64,000 bases of DNA from Notospermus geniculatus (lineage: Eukaryota > Nemertea > Pilidiophora > Heteronemertea > Lineidae), in contig NMRB01000123.1 in assembly GCA_002633025.1 (NCBI GenBank), forward strand, positions 386,815 through 450,814, given 5' to 3'. Within the stretch, counting starts at the first letter, position 1, and every line of letters starts with the position of its first letter. The translations under genes and the position numbers were made by a program. This document shows, one piece after another, positions 1 to 10,670 of the stretch. The notes under the pieces were generated by a model. That model had not been told where the DNA came from, searched no databases, and saw only the letters and a program-made list of their open reading frames with translations.

Positions 1-230
1 CGGCGGCGTATCTTGGCACGATGCCAACTTTACCGGTCGACCAATCATATTGCACTTTATATCGGGTCTTCGGCTACCACTATTTGTACCACGATTCAAA
101 TTTTACAACACCGATTCTGATTGGCCTCTTCTTCTCGAGGCGACAGATACGCCGTGGACCGGTCAATTTCTCGAAGGGTGATGTGCGATGTAACGCAGTG
201 GAGAGCAGATCGGCCTTCGATTATCGAAGA
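1..230. other. unassigned sequence left of the duplicated segment
   Basis: This stretch has no counterpart upstream of the second copy of the duplicated segment (before 13576). An open frame runs through it, but it resembles no family I recognise and has no convincing splice signals. I see no gene here. Confidence 0.4.
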
Positions 231-362
231 TGGGAGTGGGTGTCTTCGAGTACGTCTCATTCACCAGATGTAGGCCTATGCTGTCATGAATCTGATGTTG
301 AAGAAGTGATTGTTGAAGAAGTGATGACTGAAAAAGGAAACTAATTTTTCTTTATTTTTCAG

Positions 363-628
363 ATCCACATCAAGTGTACTTCATGGTTGCATCCGTGTGC
401 ACTGTCCTTGCTCTCAGCCTAATCATTATTATGATATTGCTCCGTCGATGTTACATCGCCCTCTGTGATGGAAGCGGCAGAGTTCTGACTTTCATTCAAC
501 GCATCGTTCAGCATTACCGACGTGACCGACATGACCGAGGGTACTCGGCATCTCGACAAAATGGCATTGGGAGTTCATACTACACCAACCATTATTACGA
601 TTACCGCGAAAAGAAAACTATGTTTTAG
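363..628 (+). CDS. terminal exon of a single-pass membrane protein, copy 1
   Basis: The exon follows a good acceptor (pyrimidine-rich tract ending CAG at 362) and runs to a TAG stop at 626-628. It starts with the last two bases of a codon. It encodes a strongly hydrophobic segment of about 23 residues (VYFMVASVCTVLALSLIIIM, then ILL) followed by a basic RR stop-transfer motif. A tail of about 60 residues follows, rich in Arg and Tyr and ending REKKTMF. This fits a type I or III membrane protein with a short cytoplasmic tail. The upstream exon is uncertain: 231-280 could supply it with a donor at GTAGGC, but the extracellular part would be very short. An AATAAA hexamer lies at 994-999. The family is not recognised. 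A near-identical exon is at 13711-13967, where three codons are missing from the tail. Confidence 0.6.
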
Positions 629-1208
629 TTGACGAACAATGCGAACACTTTTTCTTAGAGACCTAATGTTATGTTATAGGAACTAGTTCATTTAATTTAA
701 ATGTCCTCCCCTCTAGGCCTTTCGTAGCCCTAACTCTGATCAGTCCTTCCTTCTTTTGAAAGTGTGCATTTATTCATGCATCTGTGTAGTTTTAAAGATA
801 ATGCATCACGACTTCATTGTTTACATTCAATGTTTGTAAACGTGGATGTTAACATTATGTTATTTTGGACTTTTGGGACATGCCAACCCACCTAATTCAA
901 TAGTTTCGGTATCAAAAGAATTTCTAGAGGAGCATGCCACCAACAAATTACTCATAACACAAAGAAAGACTGGACACAAACAAACAAAATGTAAATAAAC
1001 AATGATTTTCGTGGCCCGCGAAAATACCCGTGATACATTATCTTTAATAGGGGCAGAGTAAGAAATGAAATTTACAAAATATCATTTTAAATCGGTTCAT
1101 CCTCAGTCAGTTCGGCCAAATCTGCACCGTATACATAGGTCGCAGCTTATCCATTTTTGCAAGTTGTTATGTTACTTGGCCTGAGCGGAGCAAGTATCCC
1201 TTTAAACC
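629..1208. other. 3' flank or 3' UTR of the membrane-protein exon
   Basis: No coding sequence is seen. The stretch is probably 3' UTR up to an AATAAA at 994-999. It is matched closely in the second copy at 13968-14126 and 15818-16244, where a 1.7-kb element interrupts it. Confidence 0.35.
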
Positions 1209-2216
1209 TGGCGTCCACTAGGGCGCGGACAAGACGCTGAACGCAAATTTAATTCCGCATTCATTCAGCAACCTCCGCATATTCTTGAAAGATTCCATTC
1301 GCTATCTTTATCATTCCTAAACATTTCCCGGCGTTTCTGCACTTTCGGGAGAAGGCAAAATTTCCGCGTCCAAATTTTGGTCCGTCTTGATCAAAATTTG
1401 GACGCGGAAATGAACTTCCCGACACGTTCGTCAACTTGTCTGCAATGTCGTGCGGACATCGTCAGGACATCCCACCTTTCCGTAAAACTTCCGCAAACGC
1501 TCCTGAAAGCCTCCGCGGTTCGTGCGGCAGGCAGCTTCGCGAAGGCAAGCAGAAGCCACACGGACTGTTTCAGTAAAGCGCGGAGCCGATGCGGATCAAA
1601 ATAAGCGAGTGCGCGAAGCCGTCAAGACATTCGCGGTCAAGACACGGAAAAGTCAACAGGTTGCGGCATGGAGGTCGTCTTTCCATTGCCGCGTTTCCTA
1701 ACTCCATGACGACTAGCAGACATATGAAAAAATCCAAAGTCGGCGAAGAATTTATAACTTTGCATTAATAGGGAGTTTTCGCAAAGCCCCGAAACGCCAA
1801 CGCGAACGCTAAACCCATTGTTCGATGCCACGAAGAGAGCGCCGAACAAAAGGATAGACGTTCGCGTCGGCGTTTCGGGGGCTTTGCGAAAACTCTCTAT
1901 TTCCTCGCGTCCGCGTATCTAAATGGTTGTCGGAAAGTCATCCTAGTCCATGATTTTACTTCTCCTGGAATGGTCCTAGATGTGTCCGCGCTGTCCTGCT
2001 GCGATCAGCGGCATTTCGCGCCCTTCACGATTGATTCGATCCTAGGACACTCCCAGGTATGTCTGCAGTCAATACGCAGAGATTCGTGGTACCGGTAATG
2101 TCCTAGGAAACGATGGTTCACACACTTTTTTCGCCTCTGACGCGGAAAGAATGCCAAAATGACATAATTTGCCTTCGCAACCCTTGCTAATCTTGTCGGC
2201 GCTCTAGTGGACGCCA
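1209..2216. repeat. long terminal-inverted-repeat element, copy 1
   Basis: Ends at 1209 (TGGCGTCCACTAG...) and 2216 are inverted repeats of about 27 bp. Inside are two further hairpins. One, at about 1358-1409, has arms reading roughly AAATTTCCGCGTCCAAATTT. The other, at about 1767-1905, has arms containing TTTTCGCAAAGCCCCGAAAC. No transposase frame is visible, so it looks like a composite non-autonomous foldback element. The same element at 16245-18968 contains two extra insertions. Confidence 0.7.
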
Positions 2217-2692
2217 CCCATTACAAGTTTTTTATTACTCTCTAACTATTTTACATGTAGAGGGGTTGTAATAACACTATAAGTAATGTAACAAGAATAC
2301 AAAAATAAATTTTTAACATATATTTTGCTAAGAAAATGACTAATTTATATTTGGAAGAAGGGCATATTCCTTCTTGCCTTTTAAAATGAAACAGGATAAT
2401 TTCATCAGTACTAAGACGGAGTCAAATAGCGCCATCTATCGTTGCTTAGCTTACTAAAACCAACTTAAATTGATGGGATTTTCAGTTCTGTATGTTACCG
2501 CCAGGTGGACACAATAGCCTGGCTAGTTCCTATCTTGGCCACTCTATTCCAGTGGCGCTACAGTGCGTTCGTTCGAGTACTGACTGGCAAAGACGGGAAC
2601 CAGTCTGCTCCTGGGAGTGAGGTTAGCCGTTGGAGACGCGTCGTGAGAAACGCTCGATTTCCATCTCTTTTTTGCTGGAACAGCGCTATAAA
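2217..2692. promoter_or_regulatory. 5' flank of SPMIP2 copy 1
   Basis: This is non-coding sequence upstream of the SPMIP2 start. At about 2585-2610 it contains a block (GGCAAAGACGGGAACCAGTC) matching the right end of the transposable element at 53470-54082, so a transposon end lies about 90 bp before the start codon. The GCTATAAAATG context puts a TATAAA next to the ATG, but it is too close to serve as a TATA box for this start. Confidence 0.35.
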
Positions 2693-5600
2693 ATGACAAA
2701 TTATCGTTATGAGCGCCCTAATTCGGCGCTGATGGGTAGTGGCGATAATTCCAAGTCCAGCATGGACAGCCGGTACCGGTACTCAACCGTTTCTGTCTAT
2801 GGTACTGACAGGATTGGACGTGGAAGCATGCTTTTCTCTGGTTAGCAATTCAAATTCAATTTCGATTTCAAATTTTTCTGATGTGATTATGCATATGAAT
2901 GCTGTTTCTTGGCCTTTAGAAATTAGAGTGAGCCTTGCAGTAGCCAGGCCAGGGCCGGCCATCAGCGTCGGCAGGGATGAGGACAAGGGGAGGGACCAGC
3001 CTCAGCCTGCTGCTGAGCTGAGGAGACCCGGACCGAGCCTTGATCCTATTCCTGGCTGGGGTGCCGGTGCAGAAGCTGAGATGAGAATGAGGATGCAATG
3101 AATGACAATGTCTGTCGATGTCACCAATATTAACCCTTTGACGTACAGGTTCAAGTTCAAAATCACCTCCTAATTCCATTTCTGGTGTTATTTCTGATGT
3201 ATCTGCTGAGTAATTTTGAAAAAATCTTAGTTTTTTGAAAAAAATGAAGAAAATTTGGCAAAAATCTTGTTTTATGACATGAACATAGTGGTTACCATGG
3301 CAACAGACGTTCATGTATCAAGATATTTTAATACGTATTCTTATACGTCCCGCGAGAAACGATCTATAGGCCTACTGCCATATTCTATCTCCTTTCGTTT
3401 GGTCAGGATAACCCTCTAAAAGATAAATGGGGGGTGGGGGGTCAAACTATGCCCCCGAAAAACATGTACGTCAAAGGGTTAATGTGCCAAATCCCAGTAG
3501 GCCTAGGGCCTAGGCTATATAGGGTAGGCCTAGGCCTACATGTATGAATGAATGGCGATGACCAGTAGGCCTGGGGCCTAGGCCTAATGCAATGATGGTC
3601 AGCTCAGCGCAGGCTAACTCTGGGGCCAGGGGGGGGGTCGAAGTACGGGTAGGCCTAAGGCCAAGCAAGGGTAACAGTATGGCTGTGATACCAATGATGG
3701 GGATGCCCCGTATTTAGCCTCGGCTAGGTAGGCCGATCCGTCCTTGCTATCCTCCATGTTATTGTTATGACCACCATAGGCCTATACTGCACCCCACCCC
3801 CATTTGATGAGGCTGCCCTACACCAAAGCCACATCTATAGAGAAAAATTGGCATTTCTGTCATAATTACTTCATGTGCTGATCTCTTTAGGGCCTGACGG
3901 ACTTCGACCATATCGCATGGACGTCGAAGATGAGCATCGATATGTTGGAATAGGCACCATGTCTCAAGAGGGATCAAGTGAGGTGAACTACCTGTGGAAC
4001 TCACCGAAAAGGACGCCACACCCACGTCCCAGGTCTGCACTGGTTGGAGAAATTGGTTGGGGTGTTTCCTACGAACCAGACTTCAGATCTCTTAGTTCTG
4101 GCCACCAGATCAAAGTATGACTGAGTTATTTTCAGGTTTTTTTGGCTTTAAATAAAGGCCGGGTTTATTTGGCAAGCATGCTTGCCAGGCAGTTCCCTTT
4201 TGCGTCCTTATTTAGCAAGCATGCTTGCCATCTAATGCTGAAACATGTCCCTATTTGGCAAGCATGTCACGCCTCCTAATGAATATTAATCAGGATATGT
4301 GCTTGCCATATTATTCAGCACGTTCGGTTATTGAGCAAGCAAATACATGTATGCCAATTGTTTTGGAGGAAATTTTAACCTATCCAGGTGCAAGCAAGGG
4401 CCAAAGGAGGTGTGTGTGTGTGGGGGGGGGGGGCGGCACAATTACACAGAGTAAAAACTTGATGTTCATGTGGTACTTTTTAAGAGGCACGGCACTGATT
4501 TTAAGCAGGCTGGGGTGATAAATATGAGTATTTTTATCTGGAACTTACTTAACGGGACCCAAACAACAATATTCAAGTCAAATTCAAGTCAATGGTAACC
4601 ACACCTATGAGCATTGACTACTGTGGCCAATGAGGCCACCACCTGGCAGTCGTTTGTTGGCATCCTCGACTGTTCGGGCAATTTTTGTACGAAAACACAT
4701 AACGTTGCTTCTTGATATGCCTTTTCTGAGAGAAAAAGAAACCAAGAGAAAAGGGAAAAATAGGAAAAAAAGAAAAATCACGAGCGAGACCACGCGAGTT
4801 TCGAACCTCCGACCTTCAGGTTGTTGAGCCGACATCCTGTGCACTACGCTAATCAACTGACTGCAGACATGCGGAGGATTTTGTTACCTGGTTTAGGGCA
4901 ATGCGTGTAACTCGACGTTTAAGCCAAACTTCGCGTACTGTTTGGCAGACCAGGCTCGATAAATGGACATTTTCTTCTGAAAATCGCTTGTTGGTGGCTC
5001 CCTACCGCAAGGCACCCTCCACCACACGCCACTGGCACTGTCTCCCCTGCCAGCTGCTCGCTGCATAATTAATGAGCTAGACGCGCGTCCAAGACTACAC
5101 TTTTACTGCATACACAGCAGTTAGCTGTGAAAATAAACAGTTCGATGCCTTTAACGCCGTCTTAATCTTCGTTCGAGGCATAGCCTGCTCCCAATCACAA
5201 CTTTTCGGTGCCTTTTTGCGACGGCGGCGAAGGCGAGTCGGAGGACTCCATCTTAGTCTACCGTTTGCATAATTAATGGCGTCTAATTAGGCCTTAATTT
5301 TCATTGGTCCATACCGATCGGTGGTCATGAATATTCACTAATGTCTGCTTGCCATTTAAGACTAATTTCTGTGTATTCGGCAAGCATTTGCTTGCCAAAT
5401 AACCACTTCCTTAAATAAAAGCAAAAATAGATAAGCGCCCTTATCTATTTTTGATAAAAGTCAAAATAGATAAGCGCCCTTATCTATTTTTGATAAAAGT
5501 CAAGTACTCAGTGCCGTAATTAAAGTAGCAAAAATGATGTGTGATTTGTCTCCATCAATGTTGGCTCATTAATAATTAACTAGTTTTAATAATGTTGGCT

Positions 5601-6343
5601 CGTGGTCATCATAGCCTAGACATAATCCAACAATTGCAGCAAGTTTACCATTACATCCATTACCAATAGCCAGTGAGTTGGGTCTGGGGTTAGGAGAGCC
5701 ATTTCATCATCAGATAATTTTGAATATCTACTTACAGGGATTTCATGCAGTTCACTGTAAATCTTAATTCTGCTCTCTTGTATTTTCTTCAGTTGCGAGA
5801 TTTCCGCCAAGAGTGTGAACAGAGAGACACCCACAAGCATTTCAACCAGGACTTAGATGTGTGGTTCGTATAAATTCAGAATTTATGCCATAATTTTCAT
5901 AAGGCTGATGAAATTTTTGTCAGAACATTAGGCCTAGCTATTTTTCTTGATGCAAAATAGTTCATGGTCCAGCTGGGGTGTAGCATAATAGCACTAGTGT
6001 AGAGATCATCAGCAGTTAGTTTTCTAACTAATACTTACAGGCCAGTGGGTTTTGCACAGGATATGAAAGTAACTGTGTCATGCATCTAGGACTTGATTTA
6101 CCTGTCCTTAGGGTTTTTAAGGAAGCCTAAGTATAGGTCTAATGGGGTTGCTCTTGTTGTTTCAGGTATAAAGGTACAAGAGATATTGCTACTCCTGAAA
6201 ACAATCCATACTGGATTGGATCTCCAAGTTCAGCAAACCGCTGTCATGGCTGTTCACGAAGACCTGCTTCATCCTATAATACCCGAAGAACAGAAAAAAG
6301 AACATTTGACCAACATTCCACTGTCTCATCAAATTCTCAGTAG
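2693..6343 (+). CDS. SPMIP2: sperm microtubule inner protein 2 (C4orf45 family), copy 1
   Basis: Four exons join in frame: 2693-2840, 3891-4114, 5793-5863 and 6166-6343, with GT-AG introns throughout, giving 206 residues. The family protein binds inside sperm axonemal doublet microtubules and in mammals is about 190 residues. Recognition rests on the order FSGPDGL..Y, DEHRYVG, YLW, then VGEIGWGV and SGHQIK, which follows the C4orf45/SPMIP2 pattern (FTGPD..., YVG, YLWRPA, EIGWG, SGFQIK). The N-terminal 45 residues are Ser/Tyr/Arg rich and poorly conserved. The ATG at 2693 is the first in frame of the first exon. The C-terminus (NPYWIGSP and a Ser/Arg-rich tail) ends at TAG 6341-6343. Identification is from remembered family sequence and no search was run. 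A second intact copy lies at 19761-22679. Confidence 0.75.
3134..3478. mobile_element. TTAA-flanked inverted-repeat MITE, only in copy 1
   Basis: The element ends CCCTTTGACGTAC and GTACGTCAAAGGG and is flanked by TTAA at 3130-3133 and 3479-3482. The other copy of the locus lacks it at about 20195. A TTAA target duplication is typical of piggyBac and Kolobok-type elements. It lies in SPMIP2 intron 1. Confidence 0.75.
3483..3890. repeat. AGGCCTA-rich intron segment
   Basis: The end of SPMIP2 intron 1 contains many AGGCCTA and TAGGCCTA units, for example at about 3500-3540 and 3565-3585. No coding sequence is seen. Confidence 0.5.
4157..5410. mobile_element. 1.25-kb TIR element, 9-bp target duplication, only in copy 1
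   Basis: The insertion sits in SPMIP2 intron 2. It is flanked by TTAAATAAA at 4148-4156 and 5411-5419, while the other copy has a single TGAATAAA at the matching place (about 21815). The ends are inverted repeats centred on TTATTTGGCAAGCA. Further GGCAAGCATGCTTGCC palindromes lie near the left end. A 9-bp duplication suits Mutator-like elements, and 8 bp (TAAATAAA) would suit hAT. No transposase is visible. A tRNA-like SINE lies inside at about 4788-4868. Confidence 0.75.
4788..4868 (-). repeat. tRNA-derived SINE head or tRNA pseudogene
   Basis: On the minus strand an A-box-like TTAGCGTAGTGC is followed about 35 bp later by a B-box GGTTCGAAAC. A complete acceptor stem is not evident, so this is SINE-like and not a working tRNA. 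It lies inside the element at 4157-5410. Confidence 0.45.
5429..5505. repeat. tandem pair of GATA-containing hairpins, copy 1
   Basis: A unit of about 39 bp is repeated twice. Each unit holds the palindrome AAAATAGATAAG-CGCC-CTTATCTATTTT, which gives two GATA-factor core sites (AGATAAG/CTTATCT) per unit. It is preserved in the other copy at about 21823-21903. It lies in SPMIP2 intron 2. Confidence 0.7.
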
Positions 6344-6432
6344 ATCAGTCAAGGTAGATAAGTGCGTGTGAGGGCCGTAAGGAGGTCATGGCAGTATGTT
6401 TTGCTCTTGTTTGTTGTTTAGAAACAAAGTCA

Positions 6433-6683
6433 CAGGGCTTGAAAAATTTTCTGGGGCCTTGGTGCCTGGCCGGGCACCCTGCTTTTTGTGACTTTTCATT
6501 TCTTGGTGCCCTGGACTTTTTTTGTGGGTGCCCAAATATTAGGTGATTTCAGTTTTTTATGACGGGGGTTTAGTGCCCGGTCGTGCATGTTCTATTACAT
6601 GTATGTATATTATTGATTTTTGGTGCCCCAGTCATCAGACAAGGTGCCTGCAGGCACTCGGGCACCCAGTTTTTCGAGCCCTG
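6433..6683. repeat. hAT-like MITE downstream of SPMIP2, copy 1
   Basis: The termini CAGGGCTTGAAAAA and TTTTTCGAGCCCTG form an inverted repeat. The interior is rich in GGTGCCC units. A related copy sits at about 22755-23000 in the second segment. Confidence 0.6.
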
Positions 6684-7400
6684 AGTCAAAGGTTAAAGAA
6701 GTCCTTTCCTAAGAAGACTCGGAAATGTGCATGTGTAATAGTATTTCTATCATGTGAATTCTACGGCAGTATAATCTCAGTGGTCCATGAACCTTCATCC
6801 TACAGACATTGTTCGTTTTACAAAGATTTCCTCTGGTATGTACCTACAGGTATAGATTTTCACACTTTCTTTTCCAGGTCACTTTCCAAGTTGATTGAGG
6901 AAGATTTCCTGAGAGTTGCTGTGGTCATGAAAAAGTGTGTCCGTCCACAAGTCACCAGGCTGTGTGTTTAGCTGTCACCAGTTATTGATGCTCACAATTG
7001 ATGAAATTAAAAAGATCAAAAATTTTCCTTTTTGTACATATAATTTGAATCAAATTGCTTCTTTACACTTCTCCACACTTTTTTGCTCATTTATGTCTTC
7101 TGAAATGTACTTTCTGCTTTAAACTTGTGACAGAATCAGGACTACCTATGTTTACTGAATATTGGTAATCAATTCCTTCATTGGTCTCAGGACATTCCAA
7201 AGAAAAAGTGACCACTATATGTGCAGGTTATTGGCTGGTGCGCTTATCTCTGTTGCTCCCCTGCTAGAAGTCACATGACCACATGCATCCCCGTACACAG
7301 AGGTGACATGACCACCTTGTTACTGGCAAGATACTTAACGGCGGATTTGGGAGTTGTCCTATAGGTTTGTTGACTTAATCGGAAACCTATTGACTGTTGA

Positions 7401-7668
7401 TACAGTACAGGTCACAATTGACATCCCTAAGACTTCGCGTAAGTTACGAGTAACTTACGCGTAGCTCACGGCTTTGGTTTCGCGAAACTAACCGCGTAAC
7501 TAGCCAAAATCTCGTAACTCGCCTCGTAAATCACTGCGTAGCTAGCGAAATTCGCGTAACTCACCTCGTAAGTTACGCTCACATAGCTCGTGAGTTGTTG
7601 CGTAAGTTACGAGTGACTTACGCGGAACTTACGCGAATTTAGGGATGTCAATTGTGACCTGTACTGTA
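7401..7668. mobile_element. TA-flanked MITE with perfect 30-bp TIRs, copy 1
   Basis: The left end 7401-7430 and right end 7639-7668 are exact reverse complements (TACAGTACAGGTCACAATTG...). A TA at each edge is consistent with a Tc1/mariner-type target duplication. The interior is built from variants of GTAAGTTACG and CGTAACTCGC in both orientations. A second copy sits at the same relative place at 23716-23983, so the insertion predates the duplication. Confidence 0.8.
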
Positions 7669-7776
7669 CCATGGGAAGATTATATTTTGTGATGTACACC
7701 AAAGTTTAAAACATAGATTAACTATGGTGATAATGGTGTCAGTCTAAACTGTGATAAGTGCTTAGCACTGCCATGA

Positions 7777-8015
7777 CAGTGTTCTAGCCAGAAATTTTTC
7801 CAAACAGGGTGGGATGACTGCATTTTCCTATGATTTTTAAGGCCCTGGATTTTGAAACAGGGTGGGAGTGAAATTCTAACGGTGGTGTAATAGAAAATGC
7901 ATTACAAGTTACATTTTTAAACAGGGTGGCAAAAATTTGAACAGGGTGGTAAAATGACCTCTGAACTTTGAACAGGGTGGTACCACCCTATGAAACTGGC
8001 CTGGTTAGAACACTG
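7777..8015. mobile_element. MITE with internal AACAGGGTGG repeats, copy 1
   Basis: The termini CAGTGTTCTAGCCAG and CTGGTTAGAACACTG are inverted repeats. The interior carries about six scattered AACAGGGTGG units. A related copy is at about 24089-24333 in the second segment. Confidence 0.65.
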
Positions 8016-8851
8016 CATGATGTTGACCTGTAACAACAGGTGATGCGAATTTCATAGAACTTGGGACTCTTTTGTCGGGACCTGGAAAAATTGTAGCTTG
8101 GCTCATGGGGTATGTGATATCCCAAGGGCTGACAAGTTTTAACTTTGAAATTATTCTGGGCGTGCGTTCTGATCATGTGATAACATGCCACTGAGTCATG
8201 TATAAAAAAGGGTAGAGTTCACACAAGCAAAGGATTACGGTACTACAGATCTGAAGATCCAAGTTCTTGCTTAATGGCTGAAATATGTCAAATCCAGACT
8301 TGGGACTTGGGCCTACATGTAAACTTAGGGTAGAATTTGCACTTTTAAAATTTTTAGTATCAGTACATGCTGAATGCAATTTACAACAACTGTGATATTG
8401 GCTTGTGCCTAGGGTGTAGTGTTTTGGCTGGATTACTGTCCTTGTGGCAAGGCTGGGCATAATTCTTTACACTTTACATGTAATACACTTGGTATTCCAT
8501 CGAACCCATCCTGTTTATTAATCTGTGATATTTTCTTGTGACAGTTTACATTAGATTAGAATCTTACTGACATGCTTTATTCATGTTCTGGGTGCTTGTA
8601 TTGTTGTTCAGCAGTGTCTCTTCACACATATCTTCTTGGTTATGATGTGTCTTGTGTTTTTTCTGTTGTGTGATGAAACTTTGTAGGCCTTCTCGGCTTC
8701 TGGTTGAAGGAGCCTTGTTAACTCTAGTGAACACTACCAGTGGTAAATTTGAAACGTCTTGAGCACTCCACCACCTGACAGTGATATTCTATTGTATTGT
8801 ATGAAGACGCCGCTCCTAACTACATGTACTACATGTGCCGTCCAATAGGCG

Positions 8852-9143
8852 CCAGGGCGGATCCAGGATTCTGGTAAAGGGGGGCACAGAAGGCCACAGA
8901 CAGACTGATGAAGGCAAGCACTGAAGGCACGAAGCCATGGTGGGGGTCCAGGGGTGTCCTCCAGAAAATTTTGAAATCTAGAGGGCCGTTGGTGCGATGT
9001 CCCTAATCCCAGCATCTGAGGGACAAATTACGAGGCAATTCTTTGGCACTTTGAAAAAGTGCAATTTTTCTAACGTTGGTCATCGAAAAATGGGGGGGGG
9101 GGCGGGACACAGGCCTGGTGTGCCCCCTGGATCCACGCCTGAG
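8852..9143. mobile_element. GGATCCAGG-type hAT-like MITE
   Basis: The left end reads CAGGGCGGATCCAGGATTC and the right end CCTGGATCCACGCCTG. The same family occurs at 30490-30664 and 60399-60552. Confidence 0.65.
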
Positions 9144-9223
9144 GCCTGCATGATGTATGCATCAACTCTCGGACTGATGGAATACTAAGTTTGTAACCCA
9201 AGCGGTTTAGAAACGTGCCACCC

Positions 9224-9325
9224 CTGTTAACGACGACGGACGACGACGACGACGGACGACGACGACGACGACGGACGACGGACGACACACCATGGGAGAA
9301 GCTCACCTCACAGAGGTGAGCTAAA
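9224..9325 (-). repeat. GAC/GTC microsatellite repeat unit (inverted member)
   Basis: A GACGAC run is followed by the palindrome AGCTCACCTCACAGAGGTGAGCT. In reverse complement it matches 36921-37030. Confidence 0.7.
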
Positions 9326-9588
9326 AATGGAAAGGATCTCGCCAGTGCCTTGTGGACGGTTACTTGTTATGAGGTCTATAAACTACATGTCTCATTAGAA
9401 CACGGAAACAAGGTGTAACAGTAAAGAATGTTCCCCAGTAAAAGGTGTCCGCCTCTAATTGTCCATGGCAGATATGTGCTTGGTCAGAGAAACCAATCGC
9501 CAGAGATTAGAATGTAACTATGGGATGGTTTGTTCCTAAAAAGGAACAAAACGGCGCAAAAAGAATTACATCGAAATTATTTCACTAC

Positions 9589-9819
9589 TACGGTGGCCCA
9601 AACATGCCATGTATATATTTTTGTCCACATTAAAATATTCTGAACATTATTGTATTTTTTCTCGAATTTCCACCTGGGTGGAAAGTATTTCCACCCGGGT
9701 GGAAAGTATATAAGTGAAAATACTTTCCACCCGGGTGGAAATTCGAGAAAAAATACAATAATGTTCAGAATATTTTAATGTGGACAAAAATATATACATG
9801 GCATGTTTGGACCACCGTA
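9589..9819. mobile_element. near-perfect palindromic MITE (231 bp)
   Basis: Two arms of about 105 bp are almost exact reverse complements around a short centre (near 9705-9715). The ends read TACGGTGGCCCAAACATGCC. TTCCACCCGGGTGGAA palindromes sit near the centre. TA at both ends suggests a TA target duplication. It would fold into one long hairpin if transcribed. Confidence 0.8.
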
Positions 9820-10614
9820 CACTTCATTATTCAAACAACTACTAAATGGAATTTTCTGCAATTTCACCTGCATAAACATAGGATTTTCTGCGTTCATGGT
9901 ACAAATTTCAGTTCAGTACATTAAAGGGTTTAGTCTCCCAGAGCAAAAACAGGATTTAGTACCGAAAATCCCAATTTCCGCATCTGGAGGCGCAGTAACA
10001 TGTGACACTTGCAAATTTGGACACCGAATTCCTTTTTGGGGGTCCAGCGGACTAACCCTTTAAGTTATGAAAGTGAAATTTGTACCATGTACACAGAATA
10101 TTCCAATGCAGGCGAAATTCCAGAAAATTCTGTTTGGTGGTTATGGTAATATGAAGTATTTAATTTCGATGTGATTCTTTTTTGTGCCACCTGACATTCA
10201 TTTCAGTCTGGCATCAAATTTTGTTGACTTGTAGTTTTGATTAGATTTAGAGCTGAATTTTTTACAACAGATGAATAATATCCATATTTTGCAAATCTGA
10301 AATATCAAGACCTCAGCTTGCATAGTGTTGAATTTATTGAAAATTCCTAAGGGGGTGGGGTCAGTTTTTGGACCACCCGATAAGGGAATGTGAGGAAACA
10401 GGCCCACATCCGTCACTTTCGAAAATAGGTCAGGACCAAGGCGTCCTATGCAGATTGGTCCGAATTTACTGAAAGGGAACCTAAAGGCAGCTAGCCATCA
10501 GGCTCATATCAGTGCGGCCACTTCATCACAGGTGGCGCTTGCAAATGACAATCTACAGATTTTGGCTCGAATGTTGATGTTTATTGTATTTCGCTTGCAA
10601 ACAATACATATTAG

Positions 10615-10670
10615 ATATAACACAAAGGTCGTCTCTGAAATTTGCGAAATTCAGAGACGACCTTTGTGTT
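10615..10670. repeat. GTCGTCTC hairpin repeat
   Basis: AACACAAAGGTCGTCTCTGAA is followed by a 10-base loop and its reverse complement. It shares core sequence with repeats at 44660-44843, 45358-45440, 51099-51345 and 61645-61730. Confidence 0.6.

Noticed and set aside
21-344. 107-residue open frame upstream of the membrane-protein exon
   Set aside because: It ends before the acceptor at 362, is not preserved in frame in the second copy, and most of it (21-230) has no counterpart there.
2739-3314. Frames on both strands in SPMIP2 intron 1
   Set aside because: They overlap the first exon out of frame and run into a MITE that is absent from copy 2.
9226-9290. Possible CRISPR-like or coding GAC repeat array
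   Set aside because: The units are a simple trinucleotide microsatellite within a dispersed repeat, without spacers.
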